The notes under the pieces were generated by a model. It searched no databases and had not been told where the DNA came from. It was given only the letters and a program-made list of their open reading frames with translations. The position numbers were made by a program, and so were the translations under genes. From Dallia pectoralis (taxonomy: Eukaryota > Chordata > Actinopteri > Esociformes > Umbridae), in NCBI GenBank assembly GCA_029465975.1, contig CM055737.1, forward strand, positions 19,927,502 through 19,991,501: 64,000 nt of DNA, in the 5' to 3' direction. This document shows, in pieces, positions 48,491-61,964 of this stretch. How positions within the stretch are numbered: the first letter of the stretch is position 1; the number at the start of each line of letters is the position of its first letter.

Positions 48491-51335
48491 TATTAGAAAA
48501 GTTGAAATTACAGCTCTTATTGATTTCTTCACTGCATAATTAACTTTTTGATTGATTGTTTCTTCCCGCCAAGAAAATAACAAAATGCTTACAACACTAG
48601 ATATTCCTAGGCGGTCTCCCATCCAAGTACTAACCAAGCCCAACCCTGCTTGGCTTCCGAGATCAGACGAGATCGGGCGTTTTCAGGGTGGTGTGGCCGT
48701 AAGCTATTAGAAAGTTGAAATTACAGCTCTTATTGATTTCTTCACTGCATAATTAACTTTTTGATTGATTGTTTCTTCCCGCCAAGAAAATAACAAAATG
48801 CTTACAACACTAGATATTTCCTAGGCGGTCTCCCATCCAAGTACTAACCAAGCCCGACCCTGCTTGGCTTCCGAGATCAGGCGTTTTCAGGGTGGTGTGG
48901 CCGTAGGGTATTAGAACATTTGAAATTACAGCTGTTATTGATTTCTTCACTGCATAATTAACTTTTTGATTGATTGTTTCTTCCCGCCAAGAAAATAACA
49001 AAATGCTTACAACACTAGATATTCCTAGGCGGTCTCCCATCCAAGTACTAACCAAGCCCGACCCTGCTTGGCTTCCGAGATCAGACGAGATCGGGCGTTT
49101 TCAGGGTGGTGTGGCCGTAAGCTATTAGAAACGTTGAAATTACAGCTCTTATTGATTTCTTCACTGCATAATTAACTTTTTGATTGATTGTTTCTTCCCG
49201 CCATGAAAATAACAAAATGCTTACAACACTAGATATTCCTAGGCGGTCTCCCATCCAAGTACTAACCAAGCCCGACCCTGCTTGGCTTCCGAGATCAGAC
49301 GAGATCGGGAGTTTTCAGGGTGGTGTGGCTGTAAGCTATTAGAAAACTTGAAATTACAGCTCTTATTGATTTCTTCACTGCATAATTAACTTTTTGATTG
49401 ATTGTTTCTTCCCGCCAAGAAAATAACAAAATGCTTACAACACTAGATATTCCTAGGCGGTCTCCCATCCAAGTACTAACCAAGCCCGACCCTGCTTGGC
49501 TTCCGAGATCAGACGAGATCGGGCGTTTTCAGGGTGGTGTGGCCGTAAGCTATTAGAAACGTTGAAATTACAGCTCTTATTGATTTCTTCACTGCATAAT
49601 TAACTTTTTGATTGATTGTTTCTTCCCGCCAAGAAAATAACAAAATGCTTACAACACTAGATATTCCTAGGCGGTCTCCCATCCAAGTACTAACCAAGCC
49701 CGACCCTGTTTGGCTTCCGAGATCAGGCGTTTTCAGGGTGGTGTGGCCGTAAGCTATTAGAAAATTTGAAATTACAGCTCTTATTGATTTCTTCACTGCA
49801 TAATTAACTTTTTGATTGATTGTTTCTTCCCGCCAAGAAAATAACAAAATGCATACAACACTAGATATTCCTAGTCGGTCTCCCATCCAAGTACTAACCA
49901 AGCCCAACCCTGCTTGGCTTCCGAGATCAGACGAGATCGGGCGTTTTCAGGGTGGTGTGGCCGTAAGCTATTAGAAAGTTGAAATTACAGCTCTTATTGA
50001 TTTCTTCACTGCATAATTAACTTTTTGATTGATTGTTTCTTCCCGCCATGAAAATAACAAAATGCTTACAACACTAGATATTCCTAGGCGGTCTCCCATC
50101 CAAGTACTAACCAAGCCCAACCCTGCTTGGCTTCCGAGATCAGACGAGATCGGGCGTTTTCAGGGTGGTGTGGCCGTAAGCTATTAGAAAAGTTGAAATT
50201 ACAGCTGTTATTGATTTCTTCACTGCATAATTAACTTTTGATTGATTGTTTCTTCCCGCCAAGAAAATAACAAAATGCTTACAACACTAGATATTCCTAG
50301 GCGGTCTCCCATCCAAGTACTAACCAAGCCCGACCCTGCTTGGCTTCCGAGATCAGACGAGATCGGGCGTTTTCAGGGTGGTGTGGCCGTAAGCTATTAG
50401 AAACGTTGAAATTACAGCTCTTATTGATTTCTTCACTGCATAATTAACTTTTTGATTGATTGTTTCTTCCCGCCATGAAAATAACAAAATGCTTACAACA
50501 CTATATATTCCTAGGCGGTCTCCCATCCAAGTACTAACCAAGCCCGACCATGTTTGGCTTCCGAGATCAGGCGTTTTCAGGGTGGTGTGGCCGTAAGCTA
50601 TTAGAAAAGTTGAAATTACAGCTCTTATTGATTTCTTCACTGCATAATTAACTTTTTGATTGATTGTTTCTTCCCGCCAAGAAAATAACATAATGCTTAC
50701 AACACTAGATATTCCCAGGCGGTCTCCCATCCAAGTACTAACCAAGCCCAACCCTGCTTGGCTTCCGAGATCAGACGAGATCGGGCGTTTTCAGGGGGGT
50801 GTGGCCGTAAGCTATTAGACAAGTTGAAATTACAGCTCTTATTGATTTCTTCACTGCATAATTCACTTTTTGATTGATTGTTTCTTCCCGCCATGAAAAT
50901 AACAAAATGCTTACAACACTAGATATTCCCAGGCGGTCTCCCATCCAAGTACTAACCAAGCCCAACCCTGCTTGGCTTCCGAGATCAGACGAGATCGGGC
51001 GTTTTCAGGGTGGTGTGGCCGTAAGCTATTAGAAGAGTTGAAATTACAGCTGTTATTGATTTCTTCACTGCATAATTAACTTTTGATTGATTGTTTCTTC
51101 CCGCCAAGAAAATAACAAAATGCTTACAACACTAGATATTCCTAGGCGGTCTCCCATCCAAGTACTAACCAAGCCCGACCCTGCTTGGCTTCCGAGATCA
51201 GACGAGATCGGGCGTTTTCAGGGTGGTGTGGCCGTAAGCTATTAGAAAAGTTGAAATTACAGCTCTTATTGATTTCTTCACTGCATAATTAACTTTTTGA
51301 TTGATTGTTTCTTCCCGCCATGAAAATAACAAAAT

Positions 51336-51453
51336 GCTTACAACACTAGATATTCCTAGGCGGTCTCCCATCCAAGTACTAACCAAGCCCGACCCTGTTT
51401 GGCTTCCGAGATCAGACGAGATCGGGCGTTTTCAGGGTGGTGTGGCCGTAAGC
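51336..51453 (-). rRNA. 5S ribosomal RNA, full-length copy with A56
   Basis: A 118-nt gene with complete loop C, but box A carries CCAAACAGGG as in short copies. It is a recombinant-looking allele like 13265-13382. Confidence 0.85.
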
Positions 51454-52299
51454 TATTAGAAAAGTTGAAATTACAGCTCTTATTGATTTCTTCACTGCAT
51501 AATTTAACTTTTTGATTGATTGTTTCTTCCCGCCAAGAAAATAACAAAATGCTTACAACACTAGATATTCCTAGGCGGTCTCCCATCCAAGTACTAACCA
51601 AGCCCGACCCTGCTTGGCTTCCGAGATCAGACGAGAACGGGCGTTTTCAGGGTGGTGTGGCCGTAAGCTATTAGAACAAGTTGAAATTACAGCTCTTATT
51701 GATTTCTTCACTGCATAATTAACTTTTTGATTGATTGTTTCTTCCCGCCATGAAAATAACAAAATGCTTACAACACTAGATATTCCTAGGCGGTCTCCCA
51801 TCCAAGTACTAACCAAGCCCAACCCTGCTTGGCTTCCGAGATCAGACGAGATCGGGCGTTTTCAGGGTGGTGTGGCTGTAAGCTATTAGAAACTTGAAAT
51901 TACAGCTCTTATTGATTTCTTCACTGCATAATTCACTTTTTGATTGATTGTTTCTTCCCGCCATGAAAATAACAAAATGCTTACAACACTAGATATTCCT
52001 AGGCGGTCTCCCATCCAAGTACTAACCAAGCCCAACTCTGCTTGGCTTCCGAAATCAGACGAGATCGGGAGTTTTCAGGGTGGTGTGGCCGTAAGCTATT
52101 AGAAAAGTTGAAATTACAGCTCTTATTGATTTCTTCACTGCATAATTAACTTTTTGATTGATTGTTTCTTCCCGCCAAGAAAATAACATAATGCTTACAA
52201 CACTAGATATTCCCAGGCGGTCTCCCATCCAAGTACTAACCAAGCCCAACCCTGCTTGGCTTCCGAGATCAGACGAGATCGGGCGTTTTCAGGGGGGTG

Positions 52300-55200
52300 T
52301 GGCCGTAAGCTATTAGACAAGTTGAAATTACAGCTGTTATTGATTTCTTCACTGCATAATTAACTTTTTGATTGATTGTTTCTTCCCGCCATGAAAATAA
52401 CAAAATGCTTACAACACTAGATATTCCCAGGCGGTCTCCCATCCAAGTACTAACCAAGCCCAACCCTGCTTGGCTTCCGAGATCAGGCGTTTTCAGGGTG
52501 GTGTGGCCGTAAGCTATTAGAAGAGTTGAAATTACAGCTGTTATTGATTTCTTCACTGCATAATTAACTTTTGGATAGATTGTTTCTTCCCGCCAAGAAA
52601 ATAACAAAATGCTTACAACACTAGATATTTCCAGGCGGTCTCCCATCCAAGTACTAACCAAGCCCGACCCTGTTTGGTTTCCGAGATCAGGCGTTTTCAG
52701 GGTGGTGTGGCCGTAGGGTATTAGACAAGTTGAAATTACAGCTCTTATTGATTTCTTCACTGCATAATTCACTTTTTGATTGATTGTTTCTTCCCGCCAT
52801 GAAAATAACAAAATGCTTACAACACTAGATATTCCCAGGCGGTCTCCCATCCAAGTACTAACCAAGCCCGACCATGTTTGGCTTCCGAGATCGGGCGTTT
52901 TCAGGGTGGTGTGGCCGTAAGCTATTAGAAAAGTTGAAATTACAGCTCTTATTGATTTCTTCACTGCATAATTAACTTTTTGATTGATTGTTTCTTCCCG
53001 CCGAGAAAATAACATAATGCTTACAACACTAGATATTCCCAGGCGGTCTCCCATCCAAGTACTAACCAAGCCCAACCCTGCTTGGCTTCCGAGATCAGAC
53101 GAGATCGGGCGTTTTCAGGGGGGTGTGGCCGTAAGCTAAAAGACAAGTTGAAATTACAGCTGTTATTGATTTCTTCACTGCATAATTCACTTTTTGATTG
53201 ATTGTTTCTTCCCGCCATGAAAATAACAAAATGCTTACAACACTAGATATTCCCAGGCGGTCTCCCATCCAAGTACTAACCAAGCCCAACCCTGCTTGGC
53301 TTCCGAGATCAGATGAGATCGGGCGTTTTCAGGGTGGTGTGGCCGTAAGCTATTAGAAGAGTTGAAATTACAGCTGTTATTGATTTCTTCACTGCATAAT
53401 TAACTTTTGGATAGATTGTTTCTTCCCGCCAAGAAAATAACAAAATGCTTACAACACTAGATATTTCCAGGCGGTCTCCCATCCAAGTACTAACCAAGCC
53501 CGACCCTGTTTGGTTTCCGAGATCAGGCGTTTTCAGGGTGGTGTGGCCGTAGGGTATTAGAACATTTGAAAATACAGCTGTTATTGATTTCTTCACTGCA
53601 TAATTAACTTTTTGATTGATTGTTTTTTCCCGCCATGAAAATAACAAAATGCTTACAACACTAGATATTCCTAGGCGGTCTCCCATCCAATTACTAACCA
53701 AGCCCGACCATGTTTGGCTTCCGAGATCGGGCGTTTTCAGGGTGGTGTGGCCGTAAGATATTAGAAAAGTTGAAATTACAGCTCTTATTGATTTCTTCAC
53801 TGCATAATTAACTTTTTGATTGATTGTTTCTTCCCGCCAAGAAAATAACATAATGCTTACAACACTAGATATTCCCAGGCGGTCTCCCATCCAAGTACTA
53901 ACCAAGCCCAACCCTGCTTGGCTTCCGAGATCAGACGAGATCGGGCGTTTTCAGGGGGGTGTGGCCGTAAGCTATTAGACAAGTTGAAATTACAGCTCTT
54001 ATTGATTTCTTCACTGCATAATTCACTTTTTGATTGATTGTTTCTTCCCGCCATGAAAATAACAAAATGCTTACAACACTAGATATTCCCAGGCGGTCTC
54101 CCATCCAAGTACTAACCAAGCCCAACCCTGCTTGGCTTCCGAGATCAGACGAGATCGGGCGTTTTCAGGGTGGTGTGGCCGTAAGCTATTAGAAGAGTTG
54201 AAATTACAGCTGTTATTGATTTCTTCACTGCATAATTAACTTTTGGATAGATTGTTTCTTCCCGCCAAGAAAATAACAAAATGCTTACAATACTAGATAT
54301 ACCTAGGCGGTCTCCCATCCAAGTACTAACCAAGCCCGACCCTGCTTGGCTTCCGAGATCAGACGAGATCGGGCGTTTTCAGGGTGGTGTGGCCGTAAGC
54401 TATTAGAAGAGTTGAAATTACAGCTGTTATTGATTTCTTCACTGCATAATTAACTTTTGGATAGATTGTTTCTTCCCGCCAAGAAAATAACAAAATGCTT
54501 ACAATACTAGATATACCTAGGCGGTCTCCCATCCAAGTACTAACCAAGCCCGACCCTGCTTGGCTTCCGAGATCAGACGAGATCGGGCGTTTTCAGGGTG
54601 GTGTGGCCGTAAGCTATTAGAAAAGTTGAAATTACAGCTCTTATTGATTTCTTCACTGCATAATTAACTTTTTGATTGATTGTTTCTTCCCGCCATGAAA
54701 ATACCAAAATTCTTACAACACTAGATATTCCTAGGCGGTCTCCCATCCAAGTACTAACCAAGCCCAACTCTGCTTGGCTTCCGAGATCAGACGAGATCGG
54801 GAGTTTTCAGGGTGGTGTGGCTGTAAGCTATTAGAAAACTTGAAATTACAGCTCTTATTGATTTCTTCACTGCATAATTCACTTTTTGATTGATTGTTTC
54901 TTCCCGCCAAGAAAATAACAAAATGCTTACAACACTAGATATTCCTAGGCGGTCTCCCATCCAAGTACTAACCAAGCCCGACCCTGCTTGGCTTCCGAGA
55001 TCAGACGAGATCGGGCGTTTTCAGGGTGGTGTGGCCGTAAGCTATTAGAAACGTTGAAATTACAGCTCTTATTGATTTCTTCACTGCATAATTAACTTTT
55101 TGATTGATTGTTTCTTCCCGCCATGAAAATACCAAAATTCTTACAACACTAGATATTCCTAGGCGGTCTCCCATCCAAGTACTAACCAAGCCCAACTCTG

Positions 55201-58200
55201 CTTGGCTTCCGAGATCAGACGAGATCGGGAGTTTTCAGGGTGGTGTGGCTGTAAGCTATTAGAAAACTTGAAATTACAGCTCTTATTGATTTCTTCACTG
55301 CATAATTCACTTTTTGATTGATTGTTTCTTCCCGCCATGAAAATAACAAAATGCTTACAACCCTATATATTCCTAGGCGGTCTCCCATCCAAGTACTAAC
55401 CAAGCCCGACCATGTTTGGCTTCCGAGATCAGGCGTTTTCAGGGTGGTGTGGCCGTAAGCTATTAGAAAAGTTGAAATTACAGCTCTTATTGATTTCTTC
55501 ACTGCATAATTAACTTTTTGATTGATTGATTCTTCCCGCCAAGAAAATAACATAATGCTTACAACACTAGATATTCCCAGGCGGTCTCCCATCCAAGTAC
55601 TAACCAAGCCCAACCCTGCTTGGCTTCCGAGATCAGACGAGATCGGGCGTTTTCAGGGGGGTGTGGCCGTAAGCTATTAGACAAGTCGAAATTACAGCTC
55701 TTATTGATTTCTTCACTGCATAATTCACTTTTTGATTGATTGTTTCTTCCCGCCATGAAAATAACAAAATGCTTACAACACTAGATATTCCCAGGCGGTC
55801 TCCCATCCAAGTACTAACCAAGCCCAACCCTGCTTGGCTTCCGAGATCAGACGAGATCGGGCGTTTTCAGGGTGGTGTGGCCGTAAGCTATTAGACAAGT
55901 TGAAATTACAGCTGTTATTGATTTCTTCACTGCATAATTCACTTTTTGATTGATTGTTTCTTCCCGCCATGAAAATAACAAAATGCTTACAACACTAGAT
56001 ATTCCTAGGCGGTCGCCTATCCAAGTACTAACCAAGCCCGACCCTGCTTGGCTTCCGAGATCAGACGAGATCGGGCGTTTTCAGGGTGGTGTGGCCGTAA
56101 GCGATAAGACAAGTTGAAATTACAGCTCTTATTGATTTCTTCACTGCATAATTAACTTTTTGATTGATTGTTTCTTCCCGCCAAGAAAATAACAAAATGC
56201 TTACAACACTAGATATTCCTAGGCGGTCTCCCATCCAAGTACTAACCAAGCCCGACCCTGCTTGGCTTCCGAGATCAGACGAGATCGGGCGTTTCCAGGG
56301 TGGTGTGGCCGTAAGCTATTAGAAACGTTGAAATTACAGCTCTTATTGATTTCTTCACTGCATAATTAACTTTTTGATTGATTGTTTCTTCCCGCCATGA
56401 AAATAACAAAATGCTTACAACACTATATATTCCTAGGCGGTCTCCCATCCAAGTACTAACCAAGCCCGACCATGTTTGGCTTCCGAGATCGGGCGTTTTC
56501 AGGGTGGTGTGGCCGTAAGCTATTAGAAAAGTTGAAATTACAGCTCTTATTGATTTCTTCACTGCATAATTAACTTTTTGATTGATTGTTTCTTCCCGCC
56601 AAGAAAATAACATAATGCTTACAACACTAGATATTCCCAGGCGGTCTCCCATCCAAGTACTAACCAAGCCCAACCCTGCTTGGCTTCCGAGATCAGACGA
56701 GATCGGGCGGGGTGGTGTGGCCGTAAGCTATTAGAAAAGTTGAAATTACAGCTCTTATTGATTTCTTCACTGCATAATTAACTTTTTGATTGATTGTTTC
56801 TTCCCGCCAAGAAAATAACATAATGCTTACAACACTAGATATTCCCAGGCGGTCTCCCATCCAAGTACTAACCAAGCCCAACCCTGCTTGGCTTCCGAGA
56901 TCAGACGAGATCGGGCGTTTTCAGGGGGGTGTGGCCGTAAGCTATTAGACAAGTTGAAATTACAGCTGTTATTGATTTCTTCACTGCATAATTCACTTTT
57001 TGATTGATTGTTTCTTCCCGCCATGAAAATAACAAAATGCTTACAACACTAGATATTCCTAGGCGGTCTCCCATCCAAGTACTAACCAAGCCCAACCCTG
57101 CTTGGCTTCCGAGATCAGACGAGATCGGGCGTTTTCAGGGTGGTGTGGCCGTAAGCAATTAGAAGAGTTGAAATTACAGCTGTTATTGATTTCTTTACTG
57201 CATAATTAACTTTTTGATTGTTTGTTTCTTCCCGCCAAGAAAATAACAAAATGCTTACAACACTAGATATTTCCAGGCGGTCTCCCATCCAAGTACTAAC
57301 CAAGCCCGACCCGGTTTGGTTTCCGAGATCAGGCGTTTTCAGGGTGGTGTGGCCGTAAGCTATTAGAACATTTGAAAATACAGCTGTTATTGATTTCTTC
57401 ACTGCATAATTAACTTTTTGATTGATTGTTTCTTCCCGCCAAGAAAATAACAAAATGCTTACAACACTAGATATTCCTAGGCGCTCTCCCATCCAAGTAC
57501 TAACCAAGCTCGACCCTGCTTGGCTTCCGAGATCAGACGAGATCGGGCGTTTTCAGGGTGGTGTGGCCGTAAGCTATTAGAAAAGTTGAAATTACAGCTC
57601 TTATTGATTTATTCACTGCATAATTAACTTTTTGATTGATTGTTTCTTCCCGCCATGAAAATAACAAAATGCTTACAACACTATATATTCCTAGGCGGTC
57701 TCCCATCCAAGTACTAACCAAGCCCGAGCATGTTTGGCTTCCGAGATCGGGCGTTTTCAGGGTGGTGTGGCCGTAAGCTATTAGAAAAGTTGAAATTACA
57801 GCTCTTATTGATTTCTTCACTGCATAATTAACTTTTTGATTGATTGTTTCTTCCCGCCAAGAAAATAACATAATGCTTACAACACTAGATATTCCCAGGC
57901 GGTCTCCCATCCAAGTACTAACCAAGCCCATCCCAGCTTGGCTTCCGAGATCAGACGAGATCGGGCGTTTTCAGGGGGGTGTGGCCGTAAGCTATTAGAC
58001 AAGTTGAAATTACAGCTGTTATTGATTTCTTCACTGCATAATTAACTTTTTGATTGATTGTTTCTTCCCGCCAAGAAAATAACAAAATGCTTACAACACT
58101 AGATATTCCCAGGCGGTCTCCCATCCAAGTACTAACCAAGCCCAACCCTGCTTGGCTTCCGAGATCAGACGAGATCGGGCGTTTTCAGGGTGGTGTGGCC

Positions 58201-61200
58201 GTAAGCTATTAGAAGAGTTGAAATTACAGCTCTTATTGATTTCTTCACTGCATAATTAACTTTTTGATTGATTGTTTCTTCCCGCCATGAAAATAACAAA
58301 ATGCTTACAACACTAGATATTCCCAGGCGGTCTCCCATCCAAGTACTAACCAAGCCCGACCCTGTTTGGCTTCCGAGATCAGACGAGATCGGGCGTTTTC
58401 AGGGTGGTGTGGCCGTAAGCTATTAGAAGAGTTGAAATTACAGCTGTTATTGATTTCTTCACTGCATAATTAACTTTTGATTGATTGTTTCTTCCCGCCA
58501 AGAAAATAACAAAATGCTTACAACACTAGATATTCCTAGGCGGTCTCCCATCCAAGTACTAACCAAGCCCGACCCTGCTTGGCTTCCGAGATCAGACGAG
58601 ATCGGGCGTTTTCAGGGTGGTGTGGCCGTAAGCTATTAGAAAAGTTGAAATTACAGCTCTTATTGATTTCTTCACTGCATAATTAACTTTTTGATTGATT
58701 GTTTCTTCCCGCCAAGAAAATAACAAAATGCTTACAACACTAGATATTCCTAGGCGGTCTCCCATCCAAGTACTAACCAAGCCCGACCCTGCTTGGCTTC
58801 CGAGATCAGACGAGATCGGGCGTTTCCAGGGTGGTGTGGCCGTAAGCTATTAGAAACATTGAAATTACAGCTCTTATTGATTTCTTCACTGCATAATTAA
58901 CTTTTTGATTGATTGTTTCTTCCCGCCATGAAAATAACAAAATGCTTACAACACTATATATTCCTAGGCGGTCTCCCATCCAAGTACTAACCAAGCCCGA
59001 CCATGTTTGGCTTCCGAGATCGGGCGTTTTCAGGGTGGTGTGGCCGTAAGCTATTAGAAAAGTTGAAATTACAGCTCTTATTGATTTCTTCACTGCATAA
59101 TTAACTTTTTGATTGATTGTTTCTTCCCGCCAAGAAAATAACAAAATGCTTACAACACTAGATATTCCCAGGCAGTCTCCCATCCAAGTACTAACCAAGC
59201 CCAACCCTGCTTGGCTTCCGAGATCAGACGAGATCGGGCGGGGTGGTGTGGCCGTAAGCTATTAGAAAAGTTGAAATTACAGCTCTTATTGATTTCTTCA
59301 CTGCATAATTAACTTTTTGATTGATTGTTTCTTCCCGCCAAGAAAATAACATAATGCTTACAACACTAGATATTCCCAGGCGGTCTCCCATCCAAGTACT
59401 AACCAAGCCCAACCCTGCTTGGCTTCCGAGATCAGACGAGATCGGGCGTTTTCAGGGGGGTGTGGCCGTAAGCTATTAGACAAGTTGAAATTACAGCTGT
59501 TATTGATTTCTTCACTGCATAATTCACTTTTTGATTGATTGTTTCTTCCCGCCATGAAAATAACAAAATGCTTACAACACTAGATATTCCTAGGCGGTCT
59601 CCCATCCAAGTACTAACCAAGCCCAACCCTGCTTGGCTTCCGAGATCAGACGAGATCGGGCGTTTTCAGGGTGGTGTGGCCGTAAGCAATTAGAAGAGTT
59701 GAAATTACAGCTGTTATTGATTTCTTTACTGCATAATTAACTTTTTGATTGTTTGTTTCTTCCCGCCAAGAAAATAACAAAATGCTTACAACACTAGATA
59801 TTTCCAGGCGGTCTCCCATCCAAGTACTAACCAAGCCCGACCCGGTTTGGTTTCCGAGATCAGGCGTTTTCAGGGTGGTGTGGCCGTAAGCTATTAGAAC
59901 ATTTGAAAATACAGCTGTTATTGATTTCTTCACTGCATAATTAACTTTTTGATTGATTGTTTCTTCCCGCCAAGAAAATAACAAAATGCTTACAACACTA
60001 GATATTACTAGGCGGTCTCCCATCCAAGTACTAACCAAGCCCGACCCTGTTTGGCTTCCGAGATCGGGCGTTTTCAGGGTGTTGTGGCCGTAAGCTATTA
60101 GAAAAGTTGAAATTACAGGTCTTATTGATTTCTTCACTGCATAATTAACTTTTTGATTGTTTGTTTCTTCCCGCCAAGAAAATAACAAAATGCTTACAAC
60201 ACTAGATATTTCCAGGCGGTCTCCCATCCAAGTACTAACCAAGCCCGACCCTGTTTGGTTTCCGAGATCAGGCGTTTTCAGGGTGGTGTGGCCGTAGGGT
60301 ATTAGAACATTTGAAAATACAGCTGTTATTGATTTCTTCACTGCATAATTAACTTTTTCATTGATTGTTTCTTCCCGCCAAGAAAATAACAAAATGCTTA
60401 CAACACTAGATATTCCTAGGCGGTCTCCCATCCAAGTACTAACCAAGCTCGACCCTGCTTGGCTTCCGAGATCAGACGAGATCGGGCGTTTTCAGGGGGG
60501 TGTGGCCGTAAGCTATTAGACAAGTTGAAATTACAGCTGTTATTGATTTCTTCACTGCATAATTCACTTTTTGATTGATTGTTTCTTCCCGCCATGAAAA
60601 TAACAAAATGCTTACAACACTAGATATTCCCAGGCGGTCTCCCATCCAAGTACTAACCAAGCCCAACCCTGCTTGGCTTCCGAGATCAGACGAGATCGGG
60701 CGTTTTCAGGGTGGTGTGGCCGTAAGCTATTAGAAGAGTTGAAATTACAGCTGTTATTGATTTCTTCACTGCATAATTAACTTTTTGATTGATTGTTTCT
60801 TCCCGCCAAGAAAATAACAAAATGCTTACAACACTAGATATTTCCTAGGCGGTCTCCCATCCAAGTACTAACCAAGCCCGACCATGTTTGGCTTCCAAGA
60901 TCGGGCGTTTTCAGGGTGGTGTGGCCGTAAGCTATTAGAAAAGTTGAAATTACAGCTGTTATTGATTTCTTCACTGCATAATTAACTTTTTGATTGTTTG
61001 TTTCTTCCCGCCAAGAAAATAACAAAATGCTTACAACACTAGATATTTCCAGGCGGTCTCCCATCCAAGTACTAACCAAGCCCGACCCTGTTTGGTTTCC
61101 GAGATCAGGCGTTTTCAGGGTGGTGTGGCCGTAGGGTATTAGAACATTTGAAAATACAGCTGTTATTGATTTCTTCACTGCATAATTAACTTTTTGATTG

Positions 61201-61464
61201 ATTGTTTCTTCCCGCCAAGAAAATAACATAATGCTTACAACACTAGATATTCCCAGGCGGTCTCCCATCCAAGTACTAACCAAGCCCGACCCTGCTTGGC
61301 TTCCGAGATCAGACGAGATCGGGCGTTTTCAGGGGGTGTGGCCGTAAGCTATTAGAAAGTTGAAATTACAGCTCTTATTGATTACTTCACTGCATAATTA
61401 ACTATTTGATTGATTGTTTCTTCCCGCCATGAAAATAACAAAATGCTTACAACACTATATATTC
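52300..61464 (-). repeat. Minus-strand 5S rDNA array, part G
   Basis: Left ends are 52407, 52611, 52815, 53019, 53233, 53447, 53651, 53855, 54069, 54283, 54497, 54711, 54925, 55139, 55353, 55557, 55771, 55985, 56199, 56413, 56617, 56825, 57039, 57253, 57457, 57671, 57875, 58089, 58303, 58516, 58730, 58944, 59148, 59356, 59570, 59784, 59988, 60192, 60396, 60610, 60824, 61029, 61233 and 61445 (cut by the gap). Genes at 56617 and 59148 are 112 nt, both lacking TTTTCA on the plus strand (nt 20-25 region). Recent duplications are evident: 54283 with 54497, 54711 with 55139, and the block 56199-57460 with 58730-59990. Confidence 0.94.
58516..58633 (-). rRNA. 5S ribosomal RNA, full-length consensus copy
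   Basis: A 118-nt minus-strand gene equal to the consensus, lying in a run of four consecutive long copies (58089-58847). Confidence 0.9.
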
Positions 61465-61964
61465 NNNNNNNNNNNNNNNNNNNNNNNNNNNNNNNNNNNN
61501 NNNNNNNNNNNNNNNNNNNNNNNNNNNNNNNNNNNNNNNNNNNNNNNNNNNNNNNNNNNNNNNNNNNNNNNNNNNNNNNNNNNNNNNNNNNNNNNNNNNN
61601 NNNNNNNNNNNNNNNNNNNNNNNNNNNNNNNNNNNNNNNNNNNNNNNNNNNNNNNNNNNNNNNNNNNNNNNNNNNNNNNNNNNNNNNNNNNNNNNNNNNN
61701 NNNNNNNNNNNNNNNNNNNNNNNNNNNNNNNNNNNNNNNNNNNNNNNNNNNNNNNNNNNNNNNNNNNNNNNNNNNNNNNNNNNNNNNNNNNNNNNNNNNN
61801 NNNNNNNNNNNNNNNNNNNNNNNNNNNNNNNNNNNNNNNNNNNNNNNNNNNNNNNNNNNNNNNNNNNNNNNNNNNNNNNNNNNNNNNNNNNNNNNNNNNN
61901 NNNNNNNNNNNNNNNNNNNNNNNNNNNNNNNNNNNNNNNNNNNNNNNNNNNNNNNNNNNNNNNN
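61465..61964. other. Assembly gap, 500 N
   Basis: Exactly 500 N. Both sides are minus-strand 5S genes, so orientation does not change. The number of hidden units is unknown. Confidence 0.99.

Larger units (their letters stand above)
45249..52300 (-). repeat. Minus-strand 5S rDNA array, part F
   Basis: Left ends of the genes (their 3' ends) are 45251, 45456, 45657, 45870, 46073, 46287, 46500, 46704, 46918, 47122, 47335, 47548, 47752, 47956, 48166, 48373, 48587, 48800, 49005, 49219, 49433, 49647, 49851, 50064, 50277, 50491, 50695, 50909, 51122, 51336, 51551, 51766, 51979 and 52193. Full 118-nt genes outnumber short ones here, especially from 50064 onward, so the strict L/S alternation is lost. 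The first few units next to the gap have small indels. Confidence 0.94.
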
